6,520 nucleotides of DNA from Rhodobiaceae bacterium (lineage in GTDB: Bacteria; Pseudomonadota; Alphaproteobacteria; Parvibaculales; Parvibaculaceae), in the NCBI GenBank assembly GCA_002746275.1, contig NVWR01000002.1, forward strand, positions 10,337 through 16,856. The letters run 5' to 3'. The position numbers and the translations under genes were made by a program. Positions 1-6,266 of this stretch are shown here, piece after piece (within the stretch, counting starts at the first letter, position 1; each line of letters starts with the position of its first letter). The notes beneath the pieces are model-generated. The model saw only the letters and a list, made by a program, of their open reading frames with translations, ran no database searches and was not told the origin of the DNA.

Positions 1-42
1 GTATAAGCGCACACTCCGTTCAACAGTAAGCTGGACCTTTAC

Positions 43-924
43 GTGAAGAACAAAGCCCTCAGATATCGACTGGAAGCCGCCGGGGCGCTGTTGCCGCTCG
101 GTCTCTTCAAACTTCTGGGGCTTGAGGCCTCATCGGCGTTCAGCGGCTGGTTGTGCCGGACCATTGGGCCCCATGTCGGGGCGACACGCCGTGCGCGAAA
201 AAACATCGAACGCGCGCTGCCTGACCTGTCTGCTAGTGAAGTCGATCAAATCATTCGTGATATGTGGGACAATATCGGGCGGACGATTGCCGAATATGCC
301 CATCTCGATAGATTCCGCGAGCCCGCAAACCGCTCCCGCGTCTCTGTTAGAGGCATGGATCAATTGCTCGCTCTCAAAGATCGCGGAGCCCTGCTGGTAT
401 CTGGCCATTTTGCAAACTGGGAACTGATGCCACTGGCGGTGAACCTGAATGGACTTGAGGGGGGCGAGGTTTATCGCCATGCCAACAACCCCGCCATCAA
501 TAACTGGATCACCAAGCTTCGATCTCGGGCCATCTTCCCGGTACAGATTCCCAAAGGCCCAAAAGGGGCCCGCACTCTCATTCGCACAGTGCGCGAGCAT
601 GGCTTTATCTGCATGCTGGTTGACCAGAAAATGAATGATGGGATTGAGGCAACTCTGTTCGGTCGCAAAGCCATGTCTCCGGCGGCATCGGGAACCATGG
701 CAACCCGCTACGGCATTCCCATTGTACCCGTGTCGATGAAGCGAACCGGTGGCGTTCATTTTGAACAAGTATTCCACGCGCCTATTGAGGTGAACATGGA
801 CGCCGACCCCAAACAGGAAACGGCGCGGATCACGCAGGTTCTCAATGATTTCCTGGAAGCAGAAATTCGGGCCAACCCAGCGCAATGGTTGTGGCTGCAC
901 AATCGCTGGCCTGCGGACGCTTAG
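43..924 (+). CDS. Lipid A late acyltransferase family protein (LpxL/HtrB-like)
   Basis: This 293-residue protein belongs to the LpxL/HtrB/LpxM lysophospholipid acyltransferase family. The family moves an acyl chain from acyl-ACP onto a lipid A precursor at the inner face of the cytoplasmic membrane. The catalytic HX4E motif is present as HFANWE (H122, E127). Other family marks are YRHANNP (144-150), VDQK (193-196), LFGR (205-208) and the C-terminal WLWLHNRW (282-289). The N-terminal 20-40 residues are hydrophobic and amphipathic, as is usual for membrane attachment. Length is normal for the family. The GTG start is chosen because an in-frame TAA lies at 4-6 and the encoded start (MKNKALRYRLEAAG) fits the family; the Shine-Dalgarno is weak. 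In many alphaproteobacteria a relative (LpxXL) adds a very long acyl chain and sits behind acpXL/fab genes. Those genes would lie outside the window, so I cannot tell which acyl chain is used. Confidence 0.93.
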   Translation: MKNKALRYRLEAAGALLPLGLFKLLGLEASSAFSGWLCRTIGPHVGATRRARKNIERALPDLSASEVDQIIRDMWDNIGRTIAEYAHLDRFREPANRSRVSVRGMDQLLALKDRGALLVSGHFANWELMPLAVNLNGLEGGEVYRHANNPAINNWITKLRSRAIFPVQIPKGPKGARTLIRTVREHGFICMLVDQKMNDGIEATLFGRKAMSPAASGTMATRYGIPIVPVSMKRTGGVHFEQVFHAPIEVNMDADPKQETARITQVLNDFLEAEIRANPAQWLWLHNRWPADA

Positions 925-939
925 CTGTTACTGAGCGTC
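916..939 (+). terminator. Hairpin over two convergent stop codons, possible terminator
   Basis: GACGCTTAG (916-924) pairs with CTGAGCGTC (931-939). This makes a 9-bp stem with one G-U pair and a 6-base loop. The left arm contains the TAG of the acyltransferase, and the loop contains the TAA of the M23 gene on the other strand. A TTTT run follows on the + strand at 947-950, but 7 bases after the stem, so this is not a classic intrinsic terminator. On the - strand the G-U pair becomes an A-C mismatch and no U run follows. The position between convergent genes with 3 bases between stops favours a role in ending or protecting transcripts, which is inference. Confidence 0.4.
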
Positions 940-1818
940 GGCGCCGTTTTGTGGTCTCTCCAAAGGTGTGGGCGCGGGCATTTCACCTGCCAGCAAAGCC
1001 GGGTCGACATGCGCTGAGCGCCAGTACATGCGCCAGTCGAGGTGTGCCCCCGTCACGCGGCCGGTAGCACCAACCGCGCCGATAATGTCGCCTTGGACGA
1101 CCTGTTCGCCGACCTCAACATCAACACTGCTCAAGTGCATCAATACGCTGATCAACCCCTGTCCATGATCGATGAAGATCAAACCTCCTTCAAAATAGAG
1201 GTCGGGTTCCGCAAGGGTTACAATTCCTGGTGCCGGAGCAACGATCGGCGTGCCGGTGGACGCTGCAATATCCACCCCATAATGAGGGCGACGCGCTTCC
1301 CCGTTGAAAAAACGGGCGAGACCGAAGGTCCCCGTAATTGTTCCCTTCACGGGCCAAATAAAATTTTCGGCAAACCAGTCTGCGTCCGTATCGCGCGGCC
1401 TGGCGGCTCGCTTGATAGCCCCTTCGCGGCGAATGCGCTCAAGTTGCTCCGCAGAAGGGCTGACATATCTTGAAGCCACCCCTTCGATGCGCTGAACGTC
1501 GTACTCGCGCACGGCCACTTCTATCAAGAGGCTCTCGCGTGTCTCATCGGGATATTCCAGATCAAGGTGGGCGGCGCTGGTATGGTCGCGGTCAAAACCG
1601 AAAACAAAGCGCCCTGTGTCTGACACCATGAGCGGCTCGCCATCCAGAACAGCCTTCGTCCCAACTTCGGTCAGACCGATAATAACCCCGCCCTGAATTG
1701 CCTCACCCATCAGTTCCACTCTGCTTTGCGCAGTGACAGGACTGATGGAAATAACAACACTCAGAAAAACCACGAGGGATGCAACGGCGGACCGGAAGCG
1801 AGCAGGTATGCCGATCAT
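928..1818 (-). CDS. Secreted M23 family metallopeptidase (LytM-like)
   Basis: This 296-residue exported protein carries a C-terminal M23 (LytM/Duf-type) peptidase domain at about residues 153-275. The family cuts peptide cross-links of peptidoglycan in the periplasm or regulates amidases. Residues 1-30 form a signal peptide: a basic start (ARFR), a hydrophobic core, and a likely cut after VTA (28-30). Residues 31-150 are an unassigned N-terminal region with a charged stretch at 123-145. The first zinc motif is HYGVD (H179, D183). The catalytic His of the MHLS motif is H228. The final HxH motif reads HLD (H259, D261), so the second His, normally the third zinc ligand, is Asp, encoded by GAC at 1038-1036. 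Asp can still bind zinc, so loss of activity is not proven. The ATG overlaps the TGA of the upstream DUF2093 gene, pointing to translational coupling and a shared transcript with xseA. Confidence 0.93.
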   Translation of the reverse strand: MIGIPARFRSAVASLVVFLSVVISISPVTAQSRVELMGEAIQGGVIIGLTEVGTKAVLDGEPLMVSDTGRFVFGFDRDHTSAAHLDLEYPDETRESLLIEVAVREYDVQRIEGVASRYVSPSAEQLERIRREGAIKRAARPRDTDADWFAENFIWPVKGTITGTFGLARFFNGEARRPHYGVDIAASTGTPIVAPAPGIVTLAEPDLYFEGGLIFIDHGQGLISVLMHLSSVDVEVGEQVVQGDIIGAVGATGRVTGAHLDWRMYWRSAHVDPALLAGEMPAPTPLERPQNGADAQ

Positions 1819-2072
1819 TTGCTGGCCATCAGTTCAAGCTCGCGCTTCAGCGCGGCGGCGGCATCCACATAGGGTTCTTGCCGGTCGGCATGCCAATAGC
1901 GCAGATCCTCCAGCAAAATACGCTCGCCCGTCACCGTACACAGCACATAGCTGCCACGGCGCACGACGTGGTATTCGCCGTCTCCATAGACGAGCTCTGC
2001 TTTGTTGCCGTTGAAATTATCTTCGTGCCGGTTCATGGGGTCCAATCTACTCTGTAACGCTGCGCCTGTCAT
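1815..2072 (-). CDS. DUF2093 family small protein
   Basis: This is an 85-residue soluble protein with no signal peptide or membrane segment. The central block around residues 36-69 (VVRRGSYVLCTVTGE, then LEDLRYW and RQEPYVD) matches what I know of DUF2093, a small alphaproteobacterial family of unknown function usually found beside xseA. Function is unknown. The start is uncertain. The longest frame begins at 2072, but family members tend to begin close to the second ATG at 2036 (MNRHEDNF), which would give 73 residues; neither start has a strong Shine-Dalgarno. It lies 42 nt behind xseA and shares an ATGA overlap with the M23 gene that follows, so all three are probably co-transcribed. Confidence 0.85.
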   Translation of the reverse strand: MTGAALQSRLDPMNRHEDNFNGNKAELVYGDGEYHVVRRGSYVLCTVTGERILLEDLRYWHADRQEPYVDAAAALKRELELMASK

Positions 2073-2114
2073 GGACGCGCTGCAAATATGGTTTCCAGCG
2101 CCATTCAGCAGCGC

Positions 2115-3584
2115 CTAGAACAATTGGCCCTGGTTTACATTTTTTGGCTTGGACGAGCCAGCGGGCTTTTTAGCTGAAACCTTGCTTTCTGAAACTTTGG
2201 GCTTTCCTTGCTGAGGGCCAGATGGCCCCGATTGAGCAGCTGTTACGGCCAGCCGATCCCCCTTCGAGAATTCCAGCTCCAGTGCCTCCCCGATGGTAAT
2301 TCCCGCCGAGCTTCGGACCGGGCTCCCTGCCCCGTCTCGGACCAACGCAAACCCCCGTTCCAGCACCCCTTGATAGCTATAGGAGTCCAGCAATCGCCCG
2401 GCCTGAGCCAGCCGCCCCCCCAAATCCCCCAAATGGCGCCGCTGGGCCTGCGCTGCCCGGCCTGCCAGCTCATTTGTCCGGTTTCGGCCCTGGGCCAGCG
2501 AAGAGGCAATAGGCCGGAGGGACAGACCTGCCGCAACCCGCTCAAAATGAGCGCGTTTGGCCCCAGCTGCTGCCCCCAGCCCTAGCCCCAGACGCTGACT
2601 CGCATGATCCAGCCGTTGCCCTGGGAGCGCCAACAGATCATCGATCTTTGGCAACCCCCGCGCGAGACTTTCCAGCCGTGCGCTCAACTCACTGACTTTG
2701 CGGGTCTCTGCCCGCACCAGACGCCTGGCATTGTCGAGAACCCGTACCACCAAGTCTGCGCGCACCGGCACCGCCATTTCTGCGGCTGCTGTGGGGGTGG
2801 GCGCTCGCTGATCGGCTGCGAAATCGAGCAGTGTTGTGTCCGTCTCGTGCCCGATTGCAGAGATGAGAGGAATATCGCTGGCGGCGGCTGCGCGGACCAC
2901 AATTTCTTCATTGAACGACCACAGGTCTTCAATCGACCCGCCGCCTCGCGCAACAATCAGCAAATCGGGCCTGGGTACCGGACCACCCGGCTGCAACTTG
3001 TTGAAACCGTCGATTGCACGCGCCACTTCGTCTGCGGACTGCTCCCCTTGCACCCGAACCGGCCACACCAACACATGGCGGGGGAAACGATCCCTGAGGC
3101 GATGGAGAATGTCTCGAATAACCGCGCCGGACGGGCTGGTCACCACGCCGATCACCTGCGGCAGAAAGGGCAGTGGTTTTTTGCGAGAGGCGTCGAACAG
3201 ACCTTCGGCAGCGAGCGCTTTCTTGCGCTGCTCCAGCAGGGCCATCAGAGCGCCAACACCCGCCAGTTCCATTTGTTCGATGACGATCTGATAGCGCGAC
3301 TGGCCAGGGAAAGTTGTCAGTTTGCCGGTACAGACCACCTCCAACCCCTGCTCCGGCTTGATCTTGAGTTTGGAGGCAACACCTTTCCAGATAACCCCAT
3401 TCAGGACCGATTTATCGTCCTTCAGGTCAAGATAGATATGCCCCGAGGCCGGGCGGCTGACCCTGCCGACTTCGCCTTTTACCCGCACATAGCCGAAATT
3501 TTCCTCCACCGTCCTTTTGAGGGCGAAAGAGAGTTCAGTGACGGAGAATTCATGGGCATTACCCGGTGCGGTTTCGGCATCCAT
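2115..3584 (-). CDS. xseA: Exodeoxyribonuclease VII large subunit
   Basis: This is the large subunit of exonuclease VII, a cytoplasmic enzyme that degrades single-stranded DNA to oligonucleotides in both directions and works in repair with several small XseB subunits. The xseB gene is not in this window. Residues about 10-105 form the N-terminal OB-fold ([21 protein letters not shown]). The catalytic domain follows, with [15 protein letters not shown] (146-160), [11 protein letters not shown] (212-222) and [19 protein letters not shown] (242-260). By motif alignment, D158, R213, H246 and D249 match the residues reported as essential in E. coli XseA. Residues about 275-400 are the long helical region that binds small subunits. 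The tail from 451 is rich in Ser, Pro and Lys and ends in QGQLF, a common alphaproteobacterial ending. The 489-residue length is normal. It is first in a leftward unit and divergent from purD. Confidence 0.98.
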   Translation of the reverse strand: MDAETAPGNAHEFSVTELSFALKRTVEENFGYVRVKGEVGRVSRPASGHIYLDLKDDKSVLNGVIWKGVASKLKIKPEQGLEVVCTGKLTTFPGQSRYQIVIEQMELAGVGALMALLEQRKKALAAEGLFDASRKKPLPFLPQVIGVVTSPSGAVIRDILHRLRDRFPRHVLVWPVRVQGEQSADEVARAIDGFNKLQPGGPVPRPDLLIVARGGGSIEDLWSFNEEIVVRAAAASDIPLISAIGHETDTTLLDFAADQRAPTPTAAAEMAVPVRADLVVRVLDNARRLVRAETRKVSELSARLESLARGLPKIDDLLALPGQRLDHASQRLGLGLGAAAGAKRAHFERVAAGLSLRPIASSLAQGRNRTNELAGRAAQAQRRHLGDLGGRLAQAGRLLDSYSYQGVLERGFALVRDGAGSPVRSSAGITIGEALELEFSKGDRLAVTAAQSGPSGPQQGKPKVSESKVSAKKPAGSSKPKNVNQGQLF

Positions 3585-3739
3585 GAGGATCGCGTTCTTT
3601 CGTCTAAACTGTTGTTACGTAGGGGATATTTGGGTAACACGCCTGTCTCCGGCGCAGTTTGCCGGAATCGCCGCCCATGATACAAGGAATGCCAAAGACC
3701 GCTATAAGGTCAGGCAGGGAATTCAAGGACCAACGTCGG
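3585..3739. promoter_or_regulatory. Divergent xseA / purD control region
   Basis: The 155 bases separate two start codons that point away from each other, so both promoters should lie here. Two perfect short inverted repeats are visible. TGTTAC (3613-3618) faces GTAACA (3634-3639) with a 15-base spacer, so the arm centres lie 21 bases apart, about two helical turns. TCCGGC (3648-3653) faces GCCGGA (3661-3666) with a 7-base loop. TTGTTA (3612-3617) followed after 17 bases by TAACAC (3635-3640) is a poor sigma-70-like match toward purD. I saw no convincing -35/-10 pair for xseA. Assigning any of these to a regulator would be guesswork. Confidence 0.5.
3725..3729 (+). promoter_or_regulatory. Ribosome binding site of purD
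   Basis: AAGGA ends 10 bases before the ATG at 3740. It decides the start: the reading frame is open back to an ATG at 3659, but the extra 27 residues are not PurD-like. The family begins directly with [17 protein letters not shown], as here. Confidence 0.75.
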
Positions 3740-5023
3740 ATGAACGTTCTCATTATCGGCTCAGGCGGGCGCGAACACGCGCTGGCATGGGCTATTTCGT
3801 CTAGTCCCCTTCTGGGAGAACTATTCTGCGCGCCAGGCAATGCTGGCATTGCTGAGGTGGCCACCTGCGTTGACATGGGGGTCAATGACTTTGACGCCAT
3901 CATCCAGTTTTGCGGTGAGAAAAGTATCGATTTTGTTGTGGTGGGTCCTGAAGACCCGCTGGTGAACGGTCTGGTGGACCGGCTGGATGCGGAAGGGATT
4001 AAATCCTTCGGCCCCACGGCTGCTGCCGCACAGTTGGAAGGCTCAAAAGGGTTCACCAAAGACCTCTGCGCCGACTACGACATCCCCACCGCAGCTTATG
4101 GGCGCTTTGCCAGTGCTGACGAAGCCAAAGCCTATGTAGAACTTCATGGCGCACCGATTGTGATCAAGGCTGATGGTCTGGCAGCCGGTAAAGGCGTCAT
4201 CATGGCCGAAACAGAGGCGGAAGCTGAAGCCGCCATTGACGAGATATTCGGCGGCAAGTTTGGCGGTGCCGGAGCGGAGATTGTCATTGAGGAATGGCTT
4301 GAAGGCGAAGAAGCCAGCTTCTTTGCCCTGTGTGACGGCGTCAACGCCGTACCTCTCGCCAGCGCCCAGGATCACAAACGTGTGGGCGAAGGCGATACCG
4401 GCCTCAACACTGGCGGCATGGGCGCTTATTCCCCCGCCCCCGTTATTTCGATCAGCATGACGTTTGCGGTGATGGACAGGATCGTCAAACCAACCCTGGC
4501 GGCGATGGCGGAAAAAGGCATGCCGTTCAAGGGTGTGCTTTTTGTAGGCCTCATGATCACCCGGTCCGGCCCTCAGCTCATTGAATTCAACGTGCGTTTC
4601 GGGGACCCCGAATGCCAGGTTCTGATGGCACGCCTGATGTCTGATCTATTGCCTGCCCTGGTGGCCTGCCATGATGGGACCATCGATCAAATTGATCTGG
4701 AGTGGAACGATGATGCGGCTCTGGCCGTTGTCATGGCCGCAAAAGGATATCCGGAAGCGTATGAGAAAGGCTCAGAGATCAAAAATCTCTCTGAGGCGGG
4801 CGCGGCAGAAGGCATTGAGATTTTTCACGCTGGCACAAAACGCGACGGCAACAAGATCACAGCCATTGGGGGCCGTGTGCTCGCAGTGACAGCGCTGGGT
4901 CGCACTGTATCGAAAGCACAAGCACGTGCCTATCAAGCGGTTGACGCCATTGACTGGCCACAGGGATTTAGTCGGCGCGACATTGGCTACCGAGCCGTCG
5001 CCCGGGAAAAGAAGTCTGCATAA
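3740..5023 (+). CDS. purD: Phosphoribosylamine-glycine ligase (GAR synthetase)
   Basis: PurD joins 5-phosphoribosylamine and glycine with ATP to give glycinamide ribonucleotide, the second step of de novo purine synthesis, in the cytoplasm. The protein has 427 residues, the usual length. Domains in order: N domain with [12 protein letters not shown] (6-17) and VVGPEDPL (67-74); ATP-grasp A/B domains with [13 protein letters not shown] (141-153) and [18 protein letters not shown] (183-200); the [20 protein letters not shown] block (211-230), the PurD signature; the metal-binding segment around [13 protein letters not shown] (281-293); and the C domain with VMAAKGYP (331-338) and [11 protein letters not shown] (377-387). 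No key motif is missing. The in-frame ATG at 3659 is rejected as the start, see the ribosome binding site at 3725. It is divergent from xseA and is followed after 30 bases by a kinase gene in the same direction, with no terminator between. Confidence 0.98.
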   Translation: MNVLIIGSGGREHALAWAISSSPLLGELFCAPGNAGIAEVATCVDMGVNDFDAIIQFCGEKSIDFVVVGPEDPLVNGLVDRLDAEGIKSFGPTAAAAQLEGSKGFTKDLCADYDIPTAAYGRFASADEAKAYVELHGAPIVIKADGLAAGKGVIMAETEAEAEAAIDEIFGGKFGGAGAEIVIEEWLEGEEASFFALCDGVNAVPLASAQDHKRVGEGDTGLNTGGMGAYSPAPVISISMTFAVMDRIVKPTLAAMAEKGMPFKGVLFVGLMITRSGPQLIEFNVRFGDPECQVLMARLMSDLLPALVACHDGTIDQIDLEWNDDAALAVVMAAKGYPEAYEKGSEIKNLSEAGAAEGIEIFHAGTKRDGNKITAIGGRVLAVTALGRTVSKAQARAYQAVDAIDWPQGFSRRDIGYRAVAREKKSA

Positions 5024-5040
5024 TTGTTTTAAAAAAATGA

Positions 5041-5047
5041 GGGAGGT
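5041..5047 (+). promoter_or_regulatory. Strong ribosome binding site of the first kinase
   Basis: GGGAGGT lies 6 bases before the ATG at 5054, close to an ideal Shine-Dalgarno. It sets the start there rather than at the internal Met20. An AT-only run (TTTTAAAAAAAT, 5027-5038) sits just upstream and should keep the site unstructured. Confidence 0.8.
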
Positions 5048-5053
5048 GGGTCG

Positions 5054-6151
5054 ATGAGTGAACCCGAAACAACCGGTCGTCAGGAAACATTTTCCGGCAC
5101 GCAAGACGTGATGGAGCAACATCGGTTTGATGAGAAAATCCTGACGGATTATCTCAACGCGCATGTTGAAGGCTTTGAAGGACCGCTTACTGTGCGTGAA
5201 TTCAAAGGGGGTCAATCCAATCCGACCTATCAATTGATAACGCCCAATAAAAAATACGTTTTGCGGCGCAAACCGCCGGGGAAGCTGCTGCCGTCTGCGC
5301 ATGCTGTTGACCGGGAATACAAGGTCATCACCGCGTTGGGTACGATCAACTACCCCGTCCCCAAAACTTATGTGATGTGCAATGACGAGAGCATTCTGGG
5401 AACTATTTTCTATGTCATGGACATGGTGGAAGGTCGCATCCTTTGGGAGCCGCTGCTTCCAGGAATGACGCCCGACCAGCGCCGTGCCATCTATGCCGCT
5501 GAAAATAGGGCGATCGCGCAGCTTCACCTGGTTGATTATGAAGCGATTGGTCTTGGCGACTTTGGCAAGCCGGGCAACTATTTCGCACGGCAGATTTCGC
5601 GCTGGTCAAAACAGTATGTCGCGTCTGAAACTGAATCCATTCCTGAGATGAACAAGTTGATGGATTGGTTGCCCCACAATATTCCGGATGATGATGCGAC
5701 CAGCATTGTTCATGGTGACTACCGGCTGGACAATATGGTGCTGCACCCCACCGAAGACAGGGTGACCGCCGTTCTTGATTGGGAACTCTCAACGCTTGGG
5801 CATCCGCTCGGGGACTTCACCTATCACATGATGCAATGGATCATGCCGAGCGGTGGACAGTCCGCCGGGACGGCCACATTGATGGACTCCAACCTCAGCG
5901 ACCTTGGCATCCCGTCGCTCGACGAATATGTCGCCATGTATTGCGAACAGACCGGGCGCAAAGGGATCGATAATGTGGACTATTACTTCGCCTACAATCT
6001 CTTCCGCCTGGGCGGTATTTTGCAGGGCATTGTCGGCCGGGTGCGTGATGGCACTGCAGCCAGCGAACACGCCACCGATACAGGTAGCCAGGTGCGCCCT
6101 CTTGCGGAACTTGGTTGGTATTATGCGCAAAGAGCGGGCGCTGTCGGATAG
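5054..6151 (+). CDS. APH-fold phosphotransferase, ACAD10/11- or LvaA-like kinase
   Basis: This is a 365-residue soluble kinase of the aminoglycoside phosphotransferase (APH) / choline kinase fold. The small lobe holds FKGGQSNPTY (50-59), the strand YVLRRKPPG (68-76) and the helix motif AHAVDREY (82-89). The catalytic loop is HGDYRLDN (H220, D222, N227), and the metal-binding Asp is D242 in VLDWELSTLGHPLGD. The form RRKPPG..L.SAH..DREY is typical of the subgroup related to the kinase domains of vertebrate ACAD10/ACAD11 and to bacterial LvaA, which phosphorylates 4-hydroxyacyl-CoA in levulinate breakdown. It is therefore more likely a hydroxyacyl-CoA or other small-metabolite kinase than an antibiotic resistance enzyme; the substrate is inferred. 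Residues 1-22 are polar and not conserved in the paralogue. It lies 30 bases behind purD, may be co-transcribed with it, and is followed by a terminator and a second copy. Confidence 0.93.
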   Translation: MSEPETTGRQETFSGTQDVMEQHRFDEKILTDYLNAHVEGFEGPLTVREFKGGQSNPTYQLITPNKKYVLRRKPPGKLLPSAHAVDREYKVITALGTINYPVPKTYVMCNDESILGTIFYVMDMVEGRILWEPLLPGMTPDQRRAIYAAENRAIAQLHLVDYEAIGLGDFGKPGNYFARQISRWSKQYVASETESIPEMNKLMDWLPHNIPDDDATSIVHGDYRLDNMVLHPTEDRVTAVLDWELSTLGHPLGDFTYHMMQWIMPSGGQSAGTATLMDSNLSDLGIPSLDEYVAMYCEQTGRKGIDNVDYYFAYNLFRLGGILQGIVGRVRDGTAASEHATDTGSQVRPLAELGWYYAQRAGAVG

Positions 6152-6171
6152 TCCCCACTTCTAGAAAATTG

Positions 6172-6203
6172 AGGCCGGGCGCTGGTTTGCCCGGCCTTTT
6201 TTT
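6172..6203 (+). terminator. Intrinsic terminator behind the first kinase
   Basis: AGGCCGGGC (6172-6180) pairs perfectly with GCCCGGCCT (6189-6197) around an 8-base loop. The T run covers 6197-6203, so a G/C stem is followed directly by seven T. It begins 20 bases after the TAG of the kinase and ends 63 bases before the ATG of the next gene, so it should end most transcripts coming from purD and the first kinase. Confidence 0.93.
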
Positions 6204-6210
6204 GACTCCT

Positions 6211-6239
6211 TTGCATGCGTCGACCTGAGTTGCTATGCC
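6211..6239 (+). promoter_or_regulatory. Possible promoter of the second kinase
   Basis: TTGCAT (6211-6216) and TATGCC (6234-6239) are separated by 17 bases. The second hexamer is preceded by TGC, which fits an extended -10 (TGnTAT). Each hexamer matches the sigma-70 consensus at only three positions. The position supports it: it is just behind a strong terminator and would start transcription about 20 bases before the ATG. Confidence 0.3.
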
Positions 6240-6255
6240 TTTCAAAAGAAAAATT

Positions 6256-6260
6256 GGGAG
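6256..6260 (+). promoter_or_regulatory. Ribosome binding site of the second kinase
   Basis: GGGAG lies 6 bases before the ATG at 6267. It supports this start for the gene cut by the window edge. Confidence 0.7.
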
Positions 6261-6266
6261 CAGGCA

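Noticed and set aside
130..900. - strand open frame of 256 codons opposite the acyltransferase
   Set aside because: The sense strand encodes a complete acyltransferase with all family motifs, and the antisense product has no recognisable motif.
2604..3680. Long + strand open frame of 358 codons opposite xseA
   Set aside because: It is wholly antisense to a well-conserved xseA, its translation is rich in Cys, His, Arg and Gln without any recognisable domain, and it runs into the divergent promoter region. Long antisense frames are common opposite GC-rich genes.
3659..3739. 27-residue N-terminal extension of PurD from an upstream ATG
   Set aside because: The residues are not PurD-like, the family starts at [10 protein letters not shown], and an AAGGA site is placed correctly for the ATG at 3740.
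5037..5057. Six-codon mini-frame whose TGA overlaps the kinase ATG
   Set aside because: It has no Shine-Dalgarno of its own and runs straight through the Shine-Dalgarno of the kinase; the overlap is probably chance.
4772..5527. - strand open frame of 251 codons spanning the purD-kinase junction
   Set aside because: It crosses two real genes and their spacer in antisense, and its translation shows no family motif.
5054..6151. Aminoglycoside resistance gene
   Set aside because: The APH fold is shared, but the RRKPPG..L.SAH..DREY pattern and the neighbouring paralogue point to the ACAD10/11- and LvaA-like metabolic kinases. No mobile element or other resistance gene is near.
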